Assembly: GCA_900290385.1 (NCBI GenBank)
Contig: OMSV01000011.1
Location: 1 to 6,307 of the forward strand
From: Syntrophobacter sp. SbD2
GTDB taxonomy: Bacteria > Desulfobacterota > Syntrophobacteria > Syntrophobacterales > Syntrophobacteraceae
Length of the DNA stretch: 6,307 nucleotides
Direction of reading: 5' to 3'
The notes under the pieces are model-generated. The model was not told the DNA's origin. It worked only from the letters and a program-made list of their open reading frames with translations, and ran no database searches. Positions 1-5,471 of the stretch are shown here, piece after piece. Both the position numbers and the translations under genes were made by a program. Position 1 is the stretch's first letter. Every line of letters starts with the position of its first letter.

Positions 1-395
1 CGCAACAGCCGCTGGATCATTAAGGCAACCTGTTCTTTGGCCGCTCTGCCGTATCCGGCTACGGACTGTTTTATCCTGAGTGCGCTATACTCATGAATAG
101 AAAGCCCCAAGCTGGCTCCTGCCAGGATTACAGCCCCTCGGGCCTGCCCGAGGCTCAATGCGCTTTTTACGTTTTTTGCGAAAAAGACCTCTTCGACCGC
201 CATAAATTCAGGGCCGTATTCCCGGATCGCACCCTTGATTTCTTCGAAGATGATTTTCAGGCGCTCGGAAAGCGGGCGGGCAGCCGGCAGTTTCACGGTC
301 CCGTGGTGGATATAGTTCAGCCGGAAGCCATCTCCCTCCACGATGCCGTATCCGGTATAGCGCGACCCGGGATCTACCCCAATTGTTCGTATCAT
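1..395 (-). CDS. ruvC: Holliday junction resolvase RuvC, 3' end cut by window edge
   Basis: RuvC is the dimeric endonuclease that resolves Holliday junctions together with the RuvAB branch-migration motor. The first 131 residues are visible, from ATG at 395-393 to the left edge; the family is about 165-175 aa. The N-terminus MIRTIGVDPGSRYTGYG is the RNase H-fold first strand with catalytic Asp8 (Asp7 in E. coli). AVEEVFFAKN carries the second catalytic acid, Glu68 (Glu66 in E. coli), and Phe71 matches the junction-probing Phe69. SALSLGQARG and the later KQSVAGYGRAAKEQV are also family signatures. The last two catalytic Asp residues lie beyond the edge. It starts 3 bases after the yebC stop, with a weak TAGGAA-like ribosome site overlapping that stop, so it is probably translationally coupled. 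yebC-ruvC adjacency is common in bacteria; ruvA and ruvB would be expected further left but are not visible. Confidence 0.96.
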   Translation of the reverse strand, partial: MIRTIGVDPGSRYTGYGIVEGDGFRLNYIHHGTVKLPAARPLSERLKIIFEEIKGAIREYGPEFMAVEEVFFAKNVKSALSLGQARGAVILAGASLGLSIHEYSALRIKQSVAGYGRAAKEQVALMIQRLL

Positions 396-398
396 TTC

Positions 399-1148
399 CT
401 ATTCCAGCGACTCTATGATCTGGTCCGGAATATCGAAGTTTGCGTAAACATTCTGGACGTCATCGGAGTCCTCGAGGGCATCCATGAGCCTCAGGAGTTG
501 TTGAGCGGTTTTGGGGTCCTCAATTCGAACCGTGGTTTGCGGGGACATGGTGATTTCCGCCAGTTCGTATTTGAGCTCCCTGTCGTCGAAAGCCGCCTTA
601 ACGTTTAAGAAATCCTCGGGCGAGGTAATGACTTCGAACTGGTCCTCCTGGTCTTTCACATCTTCTGCGCCCGCTTCGAGCGCCAGTTCAATGAGTTGTT
701 CCTCCGGCATTGCTTTCTTGTCGAAAACGATGCTCCCCTTTTTATTGAACATCCAGGCGACACAACCAGCCTCTCCAAGGTTTCCGCTGTTTCTGCTGAA
801 AATGTGCCGGACTTCGCTTGCAGCCCTGTTCCGATTGTCGGTCATGATGTCGACAAGAACGGCCACCCCGGCCGGTCCGTATCCTTCGTACGCAAATTCC
901 TCGTAGTTCACGCCCTCGAGTTCGCCCGTGCCCTTCTTTATGGCCCGGTCGATGTTATCTTTGGGCATGTTCTCGGCCTTTGCGGCCAAAAGTGCGGCCC
1001 GGAGCCGTGGATTGCCCTCAGGGTTTCCTCCTCCCATACGGGCCGCCACCATTAACTCTTTTATCAATTTCGTAAAGACCTTACCGCGCTTGGCATCAGC
1101 CGCCCCTTTTTTGTGTTTGATGGTTGCCCACTTCGAATGACCTGACAT
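399..1148 (-). CDS. yebC: YebC/TACO1 family translation factor (probable transcriptional/translational regulator)
   Basis: A full-length 249 aa protein, the usual family size (E. coli YebC is 246 aa). It begins with the hallmark [20 protein letters not shown], followed by [19 protein letters not shown] and [19 protein letters not shown] in the N-terminal helical domain. The central [22 protein letters not shown] and [14 protein letters not shown] segments are also typical. The C-terminal part (about 150-249) is acidic, as in the family. YebC proteins were first described as transcriptional regulators; later work on bacterial YebC and mitochondrial TACO1 supports a role at the ribosome during difficult translation such as polyproline stretches. 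A GAGG ribosome site on the minus strand (1157-1154) lies 5 bases before the ATG. It is the middle gene of the rlmE-yebC-ruvC operon, 12 bases after rlmE and 3 bases before ruvC. The family call is secure; the exact molecular role in this organism is inferred. Confidence 0.97.
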   Translation of the reverse strand: MSGHSKWATIKHKKGAADAKRGKVFTKLIKELMVAARMGGGNPEGNPRLRAALLAAKAENMPKDNIDRAIKKGTGELEGVNYEEFAYEGYGPAGVAVLVDIMTDNRNRAASEVRHIFSRNSGNLGEAGCVAWMFNKKGSIVFDKKAMPEEQLIELALEAGAEDVKDQEDQFEVITSPEDFLNVKAAFDDRELKYELAEITMSPQTTVRIEDPKTAQQLLRLMDALEDSDDVQNVYANFDIPDQIIESLE

Positions 1149-1160
1149 GAAAGCCTCATG

Positions 1161-1754
1161 CTATGTCTTTTTCAGATTCATGGCAAGTATATAGATTTCC
1201 CTGCTCTGTTTTCTAGTGGCCTCGGGTCTTATTGCCCTGGTCTGGCCGAATTCTTTTTTGAGTTGAGCCAGCAACTGGTGAAACTCCGACCCATGAAATA
1301 TCTTGGCCAGAAAAGTCCCTCCGGGCTGCAGCGCCCAGAGGGCTATTTCGAATGCACGCTCAAAAAGAAGCGCCGAACGGGCGCTGTCGGCCACCTTTAT
1401 GCCGGAGGTAGCCGGGGCCATATCGCTAAGCACAACGTCGAAAGGGATATAGTCGCGCAGGGCTGCTTCAACGAATTCACGGTCAAAGATATCGCCCTGC
1501 AAAGTCACTACGCGGTTTGGAAACGCGTGTTCGATCGGCTTCAGGTCGATCCCCACTATGAGGCCGGACTGTCCTACAACCCCTCTGGCGAGTTGAATCC
1601 ATGAGCCAGGGGCCGCTCCCAGGTCAAGGACCCGGCATCCCGCCCGTAATATCTTATATTTTTTCTGGATCTCTTCGAGTTTATATACAGCCCTCGCAAG
1701 GTAATGTTGCTTCTTTGCCTTGAGAAAGTAGTGATCCTGGACCGTAAAAGCCAT
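1161..1754 (-). CDS. rlmE: 23S rRNA 2'-O-ribose methyltransferase RlmE (FtsJ/RrmJ)
   Basis: RlmE uses S-adenosylmethionine to methylate the 2'-OH of the conserved uridine in the A-loop of 23S rRNA (U2552 in E. coli), a late step in large-subunit assembly. The 197 aa protein has motif I VLDLGAAPGSW (42-52) for SAM binding, an acidic motif VGIDLKP (67-73), and the LSDMAP motif (109-114). The K-D-K-E catalytic tetrad is complete: Lys25, Asp111, Lys151 and Glu186. Their spacing (86, 40, 35 residues) matches E. coli RrmJ K38, D124, K164, E199 exactly. The N-terminus is about 13 residues shorter than in E. coli (209 aa), upstream of the catalytic core, so function should be kept. The ATG at 1754 is preceded by an AGGCGG-like ribosome site on the minus strand. 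It is the first gene of the operon with yebC and ruvC; a promoter is seen about 40 bases upstream. Confidence 0.96.
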   Translation of the reverse strand: MAFTVQDHYFLKAKKQHYLARAVYKLEEIQKKYKILRAGCRVLDLGAAPGSWIQLARGVVGQSGLIVGIDLKPIEHAFPNRVVTLQGDIFDREFVEAALRDYIPFDVVLSDMAPATSGIKVADSARSALLFERAFEIALWALQPGGTFLAKIFHGSEFHQLLAQLKKEFGQTRAIRPEATRKQSREIYILAMNLKKT

Positions 1755-1794
1755 TGCGTCCGCCTAAGGATTTGAATTATTTCCTTAAATTGCT

Positions 1795-1823
1795 TCTATA
1801 GCGGAAAATCGACAGTTTGTAAA
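1795..1823 (-). promoter_or_regulatory. Predicted sigma-70 promoter for rlmE-yebC-ruvC
   Basis: On the minus strand TTTACA (1823-1818, five of six match to the -35 consensus) is separated by exactly 17 bases from TATAGA (1800-1795, four of six match to -10). Transcription would start near 1788, giving a leader of about 33 bases before the rlmE ATG. Position, spacing and orientation are all right; this is a pattern match only. Confidence 0.55.
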
Positions 1824-1927
1824 CCTACCATTCTTAAAAGCCGACAACATCAACAAATCGATGGGGATGGGAGACTACAGCAAACCTTCGAGTAACAGGG
1901 TCTCTACTTTTTTTCCCTATCCTTTTT

Positions 1928-1949
1928 TATGCGCATATATTATGATATG
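1928..1949 (+). promoter_or_regulatory. Palindromic operator/promoter candidate of the vapBC operon
   Basis: This AT-rich stretch lies 24-45 bases before the antitoxin ATG. It holds a perfect 10-base palindrome TATGCGCATA (1928-1937). Overlapping it is an inverted repeat CATAT (1934-1938) / ATATG (1945-1949) around two -10-like hexamers, TATTAT (1938-1943) and TATGAT (1941-1946). No good -35 box is visible. Ribbon-helix-helix antitoxins commonly bind short inverted repeats over their own promoter, so this is the likely autoregulatory site. A strong ribosome site AAAGGAGAG (1957-1965) follows, 7 bases before the ATG. Confidence 0.45.
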
Positions 1950-1972
1950 TTGCAGTAAAGGAGAGCAAACAT

Positions 1973-2203
1973 ATGAGGATTACAGTCAGCATTCCTGATA
2001 CCTTGAATGAGAACCTGAGGCGGGAGGCCTCCAATCGCGGCGTCTCGGTCTCGCGCCTGGCCAGTGAAGCTTTGAGTCACTACATTCTCGATTCGAGAAG
2101 AAAGGCCCTTGGGAGAAAAGTCCTGGAACTCGCCGGGGAGGCGAGCGTATCTGAGCAAGTGGATTCCATCCTGGATGAAGGCAGGCGCGATGATAGGGCT
2201 TGA
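1973..2203 (+). CDS. vapB: Ribbon-helix-helix (CopG/Arc-type) antitoxin of a VapBC-like pair
   Basis: A 76 aa protein. Residues 2-8 (RITVSIP) form the DNA-binding beta strand typical of CopG/Arc ribbon-helix-helix proteins. Helix 1 is about 9-21 and helix 2 about 25-38, with the RGVSVSRLASEAL turn and helix pattern. The tail from about 40 is charged (RRKALGRK, then EQVDSILDEGRRDD) and fits a flexible toxin-neutralising segment. As an antitoxin it would bind and block the downstream PIN ribonuclease, and as a DNA-binding dimer repress its own promoter. The start is supported by the AAAGGAGAG ribosome site 7 bases upstream. Its last 14 bases overlap the toxin gene, the coupling typical of type II modules. 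The antitoxin role is inferred from the fold plus the neighbour; the fold call itself is firm. Confidence 0.85.
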   Translation: MRITVSIPDTLNENLRREASNRGVSVSRLASEALSHYILDSRRKALGRKVLELAGEASVSEQVDSILDEGRRDDRA

Positions 2204-2576
2204 TACGGGTTTTTTCGTCGAACTTCTGCGCGGCGGCCCTCAAGCCGTAGCCCTTTGGGGGCAACTAATAGAGGGCGAGAAGGAGGCGCTAGTCTCCTGC
2301 CTCACACTCTTCGAGATCGAGCGGCTCGCCTTGAAGGGGGCAATATCAGGGGCCGAGGTCCTGCTCGAAGGCATCCAGGCAGTCTGCCGGCTTCATTGGA
2401 TACACACACCGGAGCTGCTTTCCCAAGCTGCTCGCATAAGCCACGGGCTTGGGATTCCCGCATTCGACTCGCTCATCCTTGCAGCCTTTCTCGCCGAGAA
2501 CGTCACGGCCGTGTACACTACCGACTCCCATCTTGAATCATACCTGAAAAAGGGGATTGAAATCGTCAGGCTCTAA
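2190..2576 (+). CDS. vapC: PIN-domain ribonuclease toxin (VapC family)
   Basis: A 128 aa single PIN domain, the normal VapC length. The four acidic residues that bind metal in the active site can be placed: Asp5 in MIGLDTGFF, Glu42 in LTLFEIER, Asp93 in IPAFDSLILAA and Asp112 in VYTTDSHL. VapC toxins are Mg2+-dependent endoribonucleases, many of which cut tRNA or rRNA; the target here cannot be told. The open frame extends upstream to 2109, but the ATG at 2190 is preferred. It gives the standard PIN N-terminus with Asp at position 5, and GAAGG (2177-2181) lies 8 bases upstream; the alternative ATG at 2175 has no ribosome site. It overlaps the antitoxin by 14 bases in a different frame, so the pair is translationally coupled. 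Confidence 0.88.
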   Translation: MIGLDTGFFVELLRGGPQAVALWGQLIEGEKEALVSCLTLFEIERLALKGAISGAEVLLEGIQAVCRLHWIHTPELLSQAARISHGLGIPAFDSLILAAFLAENVTAVYTTDSHLESYLKKGIEIVRL

Positions 2577-2671
2577 GCGACAGGCCGCCACGCTTTCATC
2601 CAGCCCGTGGCCTGGCCTTAACGCTTTATCGGCCCAATGCGAACGCGCGTGCGGGATGGAGGAGCAAACAG

Positions 2672-3208
2672 ATGGAAAAAACAATCCGGAGCAGAAAACT
2701 TACACTTGTCCAGGGCGATCTTACGGAACTGGCGGTGGATGCAATCGTCAATGCCGCCAACTCAGGTCTTCAGCTAGGGGGCGGCGTTGCCGGCGCCATC
2801 CGTACCAAAGGGGGGCCGAGCATTCAGGAGGAGTGCAACCGGATAGGCCCGATCAGGGTGGGCGAGGCCGTCGTTACCGGCGGCGGCAATCTTAAGGCAT
2901 CCTACGTGATTCACGCAGTTGGTCCGTCGTACGGCGAGGGCGACGAGGACGAAAAGCTGCGGAACGCAACCCTCAACAGCCTCAAGCGCGCAAGTGAAAG
3001 GGGAATGAAATCCATTGCATTTCCAGCCATCAGTACCGGTATTTTCGGCTTCCCCAAGGACAGGTGCGCCCACATCATGCTCAAAACCGTTTCAGAATTT
3101 CTGGAAAGCCAGGAAACTAATTTGGAAAGGGTAATCCTGTGTCTATGGTCCGGAGACGACCTTGAGTTGTTCGAGAAAACTCTAGGTGAAGTGACGATTG
3201 GCTCCTAA
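2672..3208 (+). CDS. Macro-domain protein (ADP-ribose binding, probable ADP-ribosyl hydrolase)
   Basis: A 178 aa stand-alone macro domain. It has QGDLTELAVDAIVNAAN (14-30), where Asp16 is the usual adenine-contacting acid and Asn27/Asn30 line the ribose end. LGGGVAGAI (35-43) is the first ligand loop, YVIHAVGP (78-85) a core strand, and FPAISTGIFGFP (117-128) the phosphate-binding loop. The layout resembles archaeal Af1521 more than YmdB/MacroD: the Asp of the GGGVDGAI motif used by MacroD-type hydrolases is Ala40 here. Macro domains bind ADP-ribose or related metabolites, and several remove it from proteins or nucleic acids; the true substrate is unknown. The start is set by a strong GGAGGAG site (2658-2664) 7 bases before the ATG. 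It follows vapC on the same strand after 95 bases with no clear promoter, and may be read through from vapBC or be independent. Confidence 0.9.
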   Translation: MEKTIRSRKLTLVQGDLTELAVDAIVNAANSGLQLGGGVAGAIRTKGGPSIQEECNRIGPIRVGEAVVTGGGNLKASYVIHAVGPSYGEGDEDEKLRNATLNSLKRASERGMKSIAFPAISTGIFGFPKDRCAHIMLKTVSEFLESQETNLERVILCLWSGDDLELFEKTLGEVTIGS

Positions 3209-3273
3209 GAGGTGAGGGGTCGATGTCATCTCCAGCCGGCATCCTGTTATTGTAATATTCAGGCGAGGATATT

Positions 3274-4023
3274 TTACGGGATTCTGAACAATGCCGGAAG
3301 TATGCGGGCTTCATGCAGCTTTTGAATCAGTTGCACTGCTCCATAAATCCATATGAAATAACTGGCGTCCAAGAGCGCTTTTCTTAGTTGCTTCGTTTTG
3401 ATCATGCAAGTGTCGGGTTCCGAGTAAAGCGACATGTTGGGCAAAAATCTGGGCACCCGTTCCATGTACGATTGAAATTGCCGGCCGTGCAGCGCCTTCA
3501 TACCCGCTTCCTCCCCACGGATTATGAAAGGGAAATAAAGCCCGAATGAGAGCGTGAACAAAGCGACAATCAGAAGGCTTCCGGAAGCGAGCCCGATCCC
3601 TGCGGCGCCGATCAGGCTGAACAGGTAGAGCGGATTCCGTGTTACCGAGTAAGGTCCCAATTCCACCAGGGTGCTTGTCTTATGGCCGGAAATGAAGATA
3701 GAACTCCAGACCCTGCCAAAAGCGCAGACTATGACGCAGGCAAGGCCCGCGAAATCAATGAGGCTCTGCCGAAGAGCGTTGTCAATTCTGTTGCCGCTTA
3801 CCATCAGCAGCAAAAAGACTAACAGGGCGAACAGCCGCGTGTGAATGATTCGAACTTTCGAATTTGATCCCGCGCCAAAAAAGGTCACTTCTTCAATTCC
3901 ATCAAGCAAGTCCAAGACCGTTTTTTTCTCGAGTCCGCCGAAACTTATGACAGGATGACTGCATATAGAAAACAGGAGAGGAAAACAAGTAAATTTCGTC
4001 GAACCTTGATTTTGTAAACCCAT
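3274..4023 (-). CDS. Integral-membrane methyltransferase of the isoprenylcysteine carboxyl methyltransferase (ICMT/PEMT) family
   Basis: As written this is a 249 aa membrane protein. Hydrophobic segments lie near 59-76, 87-106, 133-147, 149-168 and 220-235. The family signature is present: GPYSVTRNPLYL (123-134) holds the RNPLY cofactor/active-site motif, GEEAGM (170-175) the acidic pair, and FQSYMERVPRFLP (183-195) the C-terminal SAM-site segment. Members methylate small or lipid substrates with S-adenosylmethionine at the membrane; bacterial members are mostly uncharacterised, so no substrate is proposed. The start is doubtful. The ATG at 4023 has only a weak GAAAG site, and the first 55 or so residues look unlike the family. 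A GTG at 3888 (residue 46) or another later start may be the real one. The gene is convergent with the macro-domain gene (65-base gap) and divergent from acsD. Confidence 0.8.
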   Translation of the reverse strand: MGLQNQGSTKFTCFPLLFSICSHPVISFGGLEKKTVLDLLDGIEEVTFFGAGSNSKVRIIHTRLFALLVFLLLMVSGNRIDNALRQSLIDFAGLACVIVCAFGRVWSSIFISGHKTSTLVELGPYSVTRNPLYLFSLIGAAGIGLASGSLLIVALFTLSFGLYFPFIIRGEEAGMKALHGRQFQSYMERVPRFLPNMSLYSEPDTCMIKTKQLRKALLDASYFIWIYGAVQLIQKLHEARILPALFRIP

Positions 4024-4069
4024 CTTTCAGACGGTGTAGAATTCGGCGTCCCCTGCCGGAGGAAAATGG

Positions 4070-4098
4070 TTGACTTTCTATAGTAATCTATTTATTAA
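4070..4098 (+). promoter_or_regulatory. Predicted sigma-70 promoter for the acsD-cooS operon
   Basis: TTGACT (4070-4075, five of six to -35) is followed 17 bases later by TATTAA (4093-4098, four of six to -10). The spacer is AT-rich. It points towards acsD, about 350 bases away. A promoter closer to acsD cannot be excluded, since nothing else with both boxes was seen but non-sigma-70 signals could be missed. Confidence 0.42.
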
Positions 4099-4186
4099 GC
4101 ATTGGTTCCACCGCCCAAGAACGGAATGAAGGACGTTGCCAGCTCTTATTTGCGCTCCTTTTCAGGCTCCTCACACAGATCAAGAC

Positions 4187-4254
4187 GCCCGGTTCCATTC
4201 AGTCGGGCATTTCCTCGTGTTGAATGCGTCGGATGCATCCCAGTGGAACCGGGC
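4187..4254 (+). repeat. Perfect 11-base inverted repeat with nested palindromes in the acsD leader
   Basis: GCCCGGTTCCA (4187-4197) and TGGAACCGGGC (4244-4254) are exact reverse complements, extendable inwards by a G-T wobble and one A-T pair. The 46-base interior holds GCATT (4207-4211) / AATGC (4223-4227) and a perfect palindrome GGATGCATCC (4231-4240), so a branched RNA fold is possible. CGGGCATT also occurs twice as a direct repeat (4204-4211 and 4250-4257), letting AATGC pair with either copy of GCATT. There is no T-run afterwards, so it is not an intrinsic terminator. A structured leader element or a protein-binding site are both possible. Confidence 0.6.
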
Positions 4255-4376
4255 ATTAACCATGAGAGCTTTTCACGCGCACCCGAAGGAAATCACTTTC
4301 GGCCCGGCAGGAAAGAATCCCAAGGTTTTGGCTCAAAACAGGTAAAGTCTTTTCGGATATGTGTTCCGCCGATTGG

Positions 4377-4419
4377 GGTTAAGGCAGCGCTCAGTGGCCT
4401 TAATCAGCTCGCGGATTAA
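4377..4419 (+). promoter_or_regulatory. Two mutually exclusive stem-loops just upstream of acsD
   Basis: GGTTAAGGC (4377-4385) pairs with GCCTTAATC (4397-4405) over 9 pairs (one G-U) with an 11-base loop. The segment TTAATC (4400-4405) can instead pair with GATTAA (4414-4419) around an 8-base loop. The two folds cannot coexist, as in attenuators and riboswitches. The second ends 20 bases before the acsD ribosome site. No T-tract follows, so any control would more likely act on translation or RNA stability. The pairing is seen in sequence; the switching role is inference. Confidence 0.35.
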
Positions 4420-4439
4420 CGTGAACTCGACTATCAAGC

Positions 4440-4445
4440 AGGAGG
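4440..4445 (+). promoter_or_regulatory. Ribosome binding site fixing the TTG start of acsD
   Basis: A consensus AGGAGG lies 6 bases before TTG at 4452. An in-frame TGA at 4422-4424 rules out any longer start, and the first in-frame ATG is about 50 codons inside the conserved domain. The TTG is therefore the only reasonable start. Confidence 0.85.
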
Positions 4446-4451
4446 CTGACC

Positions 4452-5396
4452 TTGACATTTCAACCATCAAAGCAGGTGTATTCGGGAAAGATCAGGGAGG
4501 TAACCCTTGGAAGCGGAGACAAAGCAATTACGGTTGGAGGGAAAGGGGTCTATTCCTTCCATTCGTTCGAGGGTTCCATCCCGAATGCTCCCAGGATCGC
4601 AATGGAGGTCTGGGACAAAGATCCGACCGAGGACTGGTCCGAGGCGGCCAAGGCGCCCTTTAGCGGCGTGCTTGGCGATCCGGCGGCCTGGGCGCGCAAG
4701 TGCATAGAGGACTACGGGGCCGAGATGATCGTGGTCCAGACGAAAAGCGCCGATCCGAACGGTGACAACCGGCCGGCCGCCGAGGTAGCCGCGACGGTTA
4801 AAAAGGTGGTGGACGCCGTTGATGTGCCCGTAATCGTCTGGGGTGTAGCCAATCACGACAAGGACATCGAGGTGATGAGGCACGTTGCCGAAGGTTGCTC
4901 GGGCCGAAGAATCGCATTATGTCCGGTGGAAGAAGGTGACTACAAGCAGATTGGGGCTGCATGCCTGGGCTACAAACAGGTGACTGTCGCTTCAACCCCC
5001 ATTGACGTAAACTTGGCCAAGCAGCTCAACATCCTGCTCGGAAACCTTGGGGTAAGTTCTGACGACATGGTAATCGACCCGACGACGGGGGGGCTTGGAT
5101 ACGGACTGGAATACACCTACTCGGTCATCGAGCGCATCGAGCAGGCTGCACTCACCCAGGAAGACGATAAACTCCAGCAGCCAATTATCGCCAATGTGGC
5201 CAACGAGACGTGGAAGTGCAAGGAGTCCAACCTTAGTGCCGAAGAAGCTCCGGAGCTTGGAGATGCCTCCAAACGCGGTGTTTTGATGGAAGCAATTACA
5301 GCCGTTAATCTTTTAATCGCCGGGGCTGACGTTGTGGTTTTGCGCCACCCTGAAGCGGTAAAGCTGGTGAGAAACTATATAGCCAAAATGATGTAA
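4452..5396 (+). CDS. acsD: Corrinoid iron-sulfur protein small subunit / acetyl-CoA decarbonylase/synthase delta subunit
   Basis: A 314 aa protein with the TIM-barrel fold of the CdhD/AcsD family, close to the usual bacterial size. It pairs with the large subunit AcsC (CdhE) to form the corrinoid iron-sulfur protein. That complex takes a methyl group from methyltetrahydrofolate and delivers it to the A-cluster of acetyl-CoA synthase in the cytoplasm. Recognisable segments are GGKGVYSFHSFEG (29-41), PNAPRIAMEVWD (44-55), DYGAEMIVVQTKSADPNG (87-104), VPVIVWGVANHDKD (125-138), STPIDVNLAKQLNILL (181-196) and DPTTGGLGYGLEYT (209-222). There is no cysteine cluster, as expected, because the 4Fe-4S site is on the large subunit. 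The start is TTG with an excellent ribosome site. cooS follows after 75 bases on the same strand, as part of a CODH/ACS operon; genes for AcsB, AcsC and a methyltransferase would be expected beyond the window. Confidence 0.95.
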   Translation: MTFQPSKQVYSGKIREVTLGSGDKAITVGGKGVYSFHSFEGSIPNAPRIAMEVWDKDPTEDWSEAAKAPFSGVLGDPAAWARKCIEDYGAEMIVVQTKSADPNGDNRPAAEVAATVKKVVDAVDVPVIVWGVANHDKDIEVMRHVAEGCSGRRIALCPVEEGDYKQIGAACLGYKQVTVASTPIDVNLAKQLNILLGNLGVSSDDMVIDPTTGGLGYGLEYTYSVIERIEQAALTQEDDKLQQPIIANVANETWKCKESNLSAEEAPELGDASKRGVLMEAITAVNLLIAGADVVVLRHPEAVKLVRNYIAKMM

Positions 5397-5397
5397 T

Positions 5398-5421
5398 CTT
5401 GCGGAAAATCGGCTGCGCAAG
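5398..5421 (+). other. Small inverted repeat directly after acsD
   Basis: CTTGCG (5398-5403) and CGCAAG (5416-5421) form a perfect 6-base stem with a 12-base loop, beginning one base after the acsD stop. No run of T follows, so it is unlikely to stop transcription. It could shape or protect the mRNA end between the two cistrons. Confidence 0.35.
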
Positions 5422-5440
5422 TGATTTATTGGTGAAATGA

Positions 5441-5467
5441 ACCTCCCCAGGAAGGGGAAAAGAGGTG
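5441..5467 (+). promoter_or_regulatory. Hairpin that could cover the cooS ribosome binding site
   Basis: ACCTC (5441-5445) is complementary to GAGGT (5462-5466), which is the core of the cooS ribosome site AGAGGTG (5461-5467). Inside it, CCC (5446-5448) can pair with GGG (5454-5456) around AGGAA, leaving a bulge of G and A residues on the 3' side. A simpler alternative is TCCCC/GGGGA (5444-5448 / 5454-5458), which leaves the site free. This offers an open and a closed state. Confidence 0.4.
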
Positions 5468-5471
5468 CTAC

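Larger units (their letters stand above)
4024..4451. other. 428-base intergenic region / presumed long leader of the acsD operon
   Basis: There is no convincing gene here. It separates the divergent methyltransferase gene and acsD. From left to right it holds a promoter-like element (4070-4098), an 11-base perfect inverted repeat (4187-4197 / 4244-4254), a small hairpin GTTTTG-GCT-CAAAAC (4325-4339), two mutually exclusive stem-loops (4377-4419), and the AGGAGG ribosome site (4440-4445). If transcription starts near 4105 the leader would be almost 350 bases, unusually long. I could not match it to a known riboswitch; the cobalamin riboswitch signature was looked for and not found. Confidence 0.6.

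Noticed and set aside
93..608. Long plus-strand open frames opposite ruvC, yebC and rlmE, and minus-strand frames opposite acsD and cooS (for example 5313-6110)
   Set aside because: They lie antisense to genes with clear catalytic motifs, and their products show no recognisable domain; they are shadows of codon bias in the real genes.
1802..1811. GCGGAAAATCG shared between the rlmE upstream region and the start of the acsD-cooS spacer (5401-5411)
   Set aside because: An 11-base match without further similarity or common context; best treated as chance.
1870..1914. GGAGAC / GTCTCT pairing followed by seven T, considered as an intrinsic terminator
   Set aside because: The stem is only six pairs with one wobble, the loop is 24 bases, and no plus-strand gene ends upstream of it.
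2109..2189. Upstream extension of the PIN toxin to an ATG-like start at 2109
   Set aside because: It lies wholly within the antitoxin gene in another frame, has no family similarity, and the ATG at 2190 gives the canonical PIN N-terminus with a ribosome site.
2581..2614. Stem CAGG..CCACG / CGTGGCCTG after vapC, considered as a terminator
   Set aside because: The stem has a 3-base bulge and 13-base loop, and no run of T follows; it is at most a weak RNA structure between vapC and the macro gene.
3209..3232. GAGGTGA / TCATCTC stem between the convergent macro and methyltransferase genes, considered as a shared terminator
   Set aside because: Seven pairs with a G-U and no T-run in either direction; too weak to call.
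4377..4405. Minus-strand GCCACTG near 4392-4398, reminiscent of a conserved piece of the cobalamin riboswitch
   Set aside because: The following B12-box-like AGGAGACC segment and the rest of the core are absent on that strand, and the plus strand ahead of acsD shows none of it either.
4102..4419. Open frames on the plus strand in the acsD leader (105 aa and, in another frame, 69 aa)
   Set aside because: Both depend on TTG or poorly supported starts, lack good ribosome sites, overlap each other, and have low-complexity Ser/Arg/Pro-rich or unfamiliar products. The strong inverted repeats in the same bases fit a non-coding region better.
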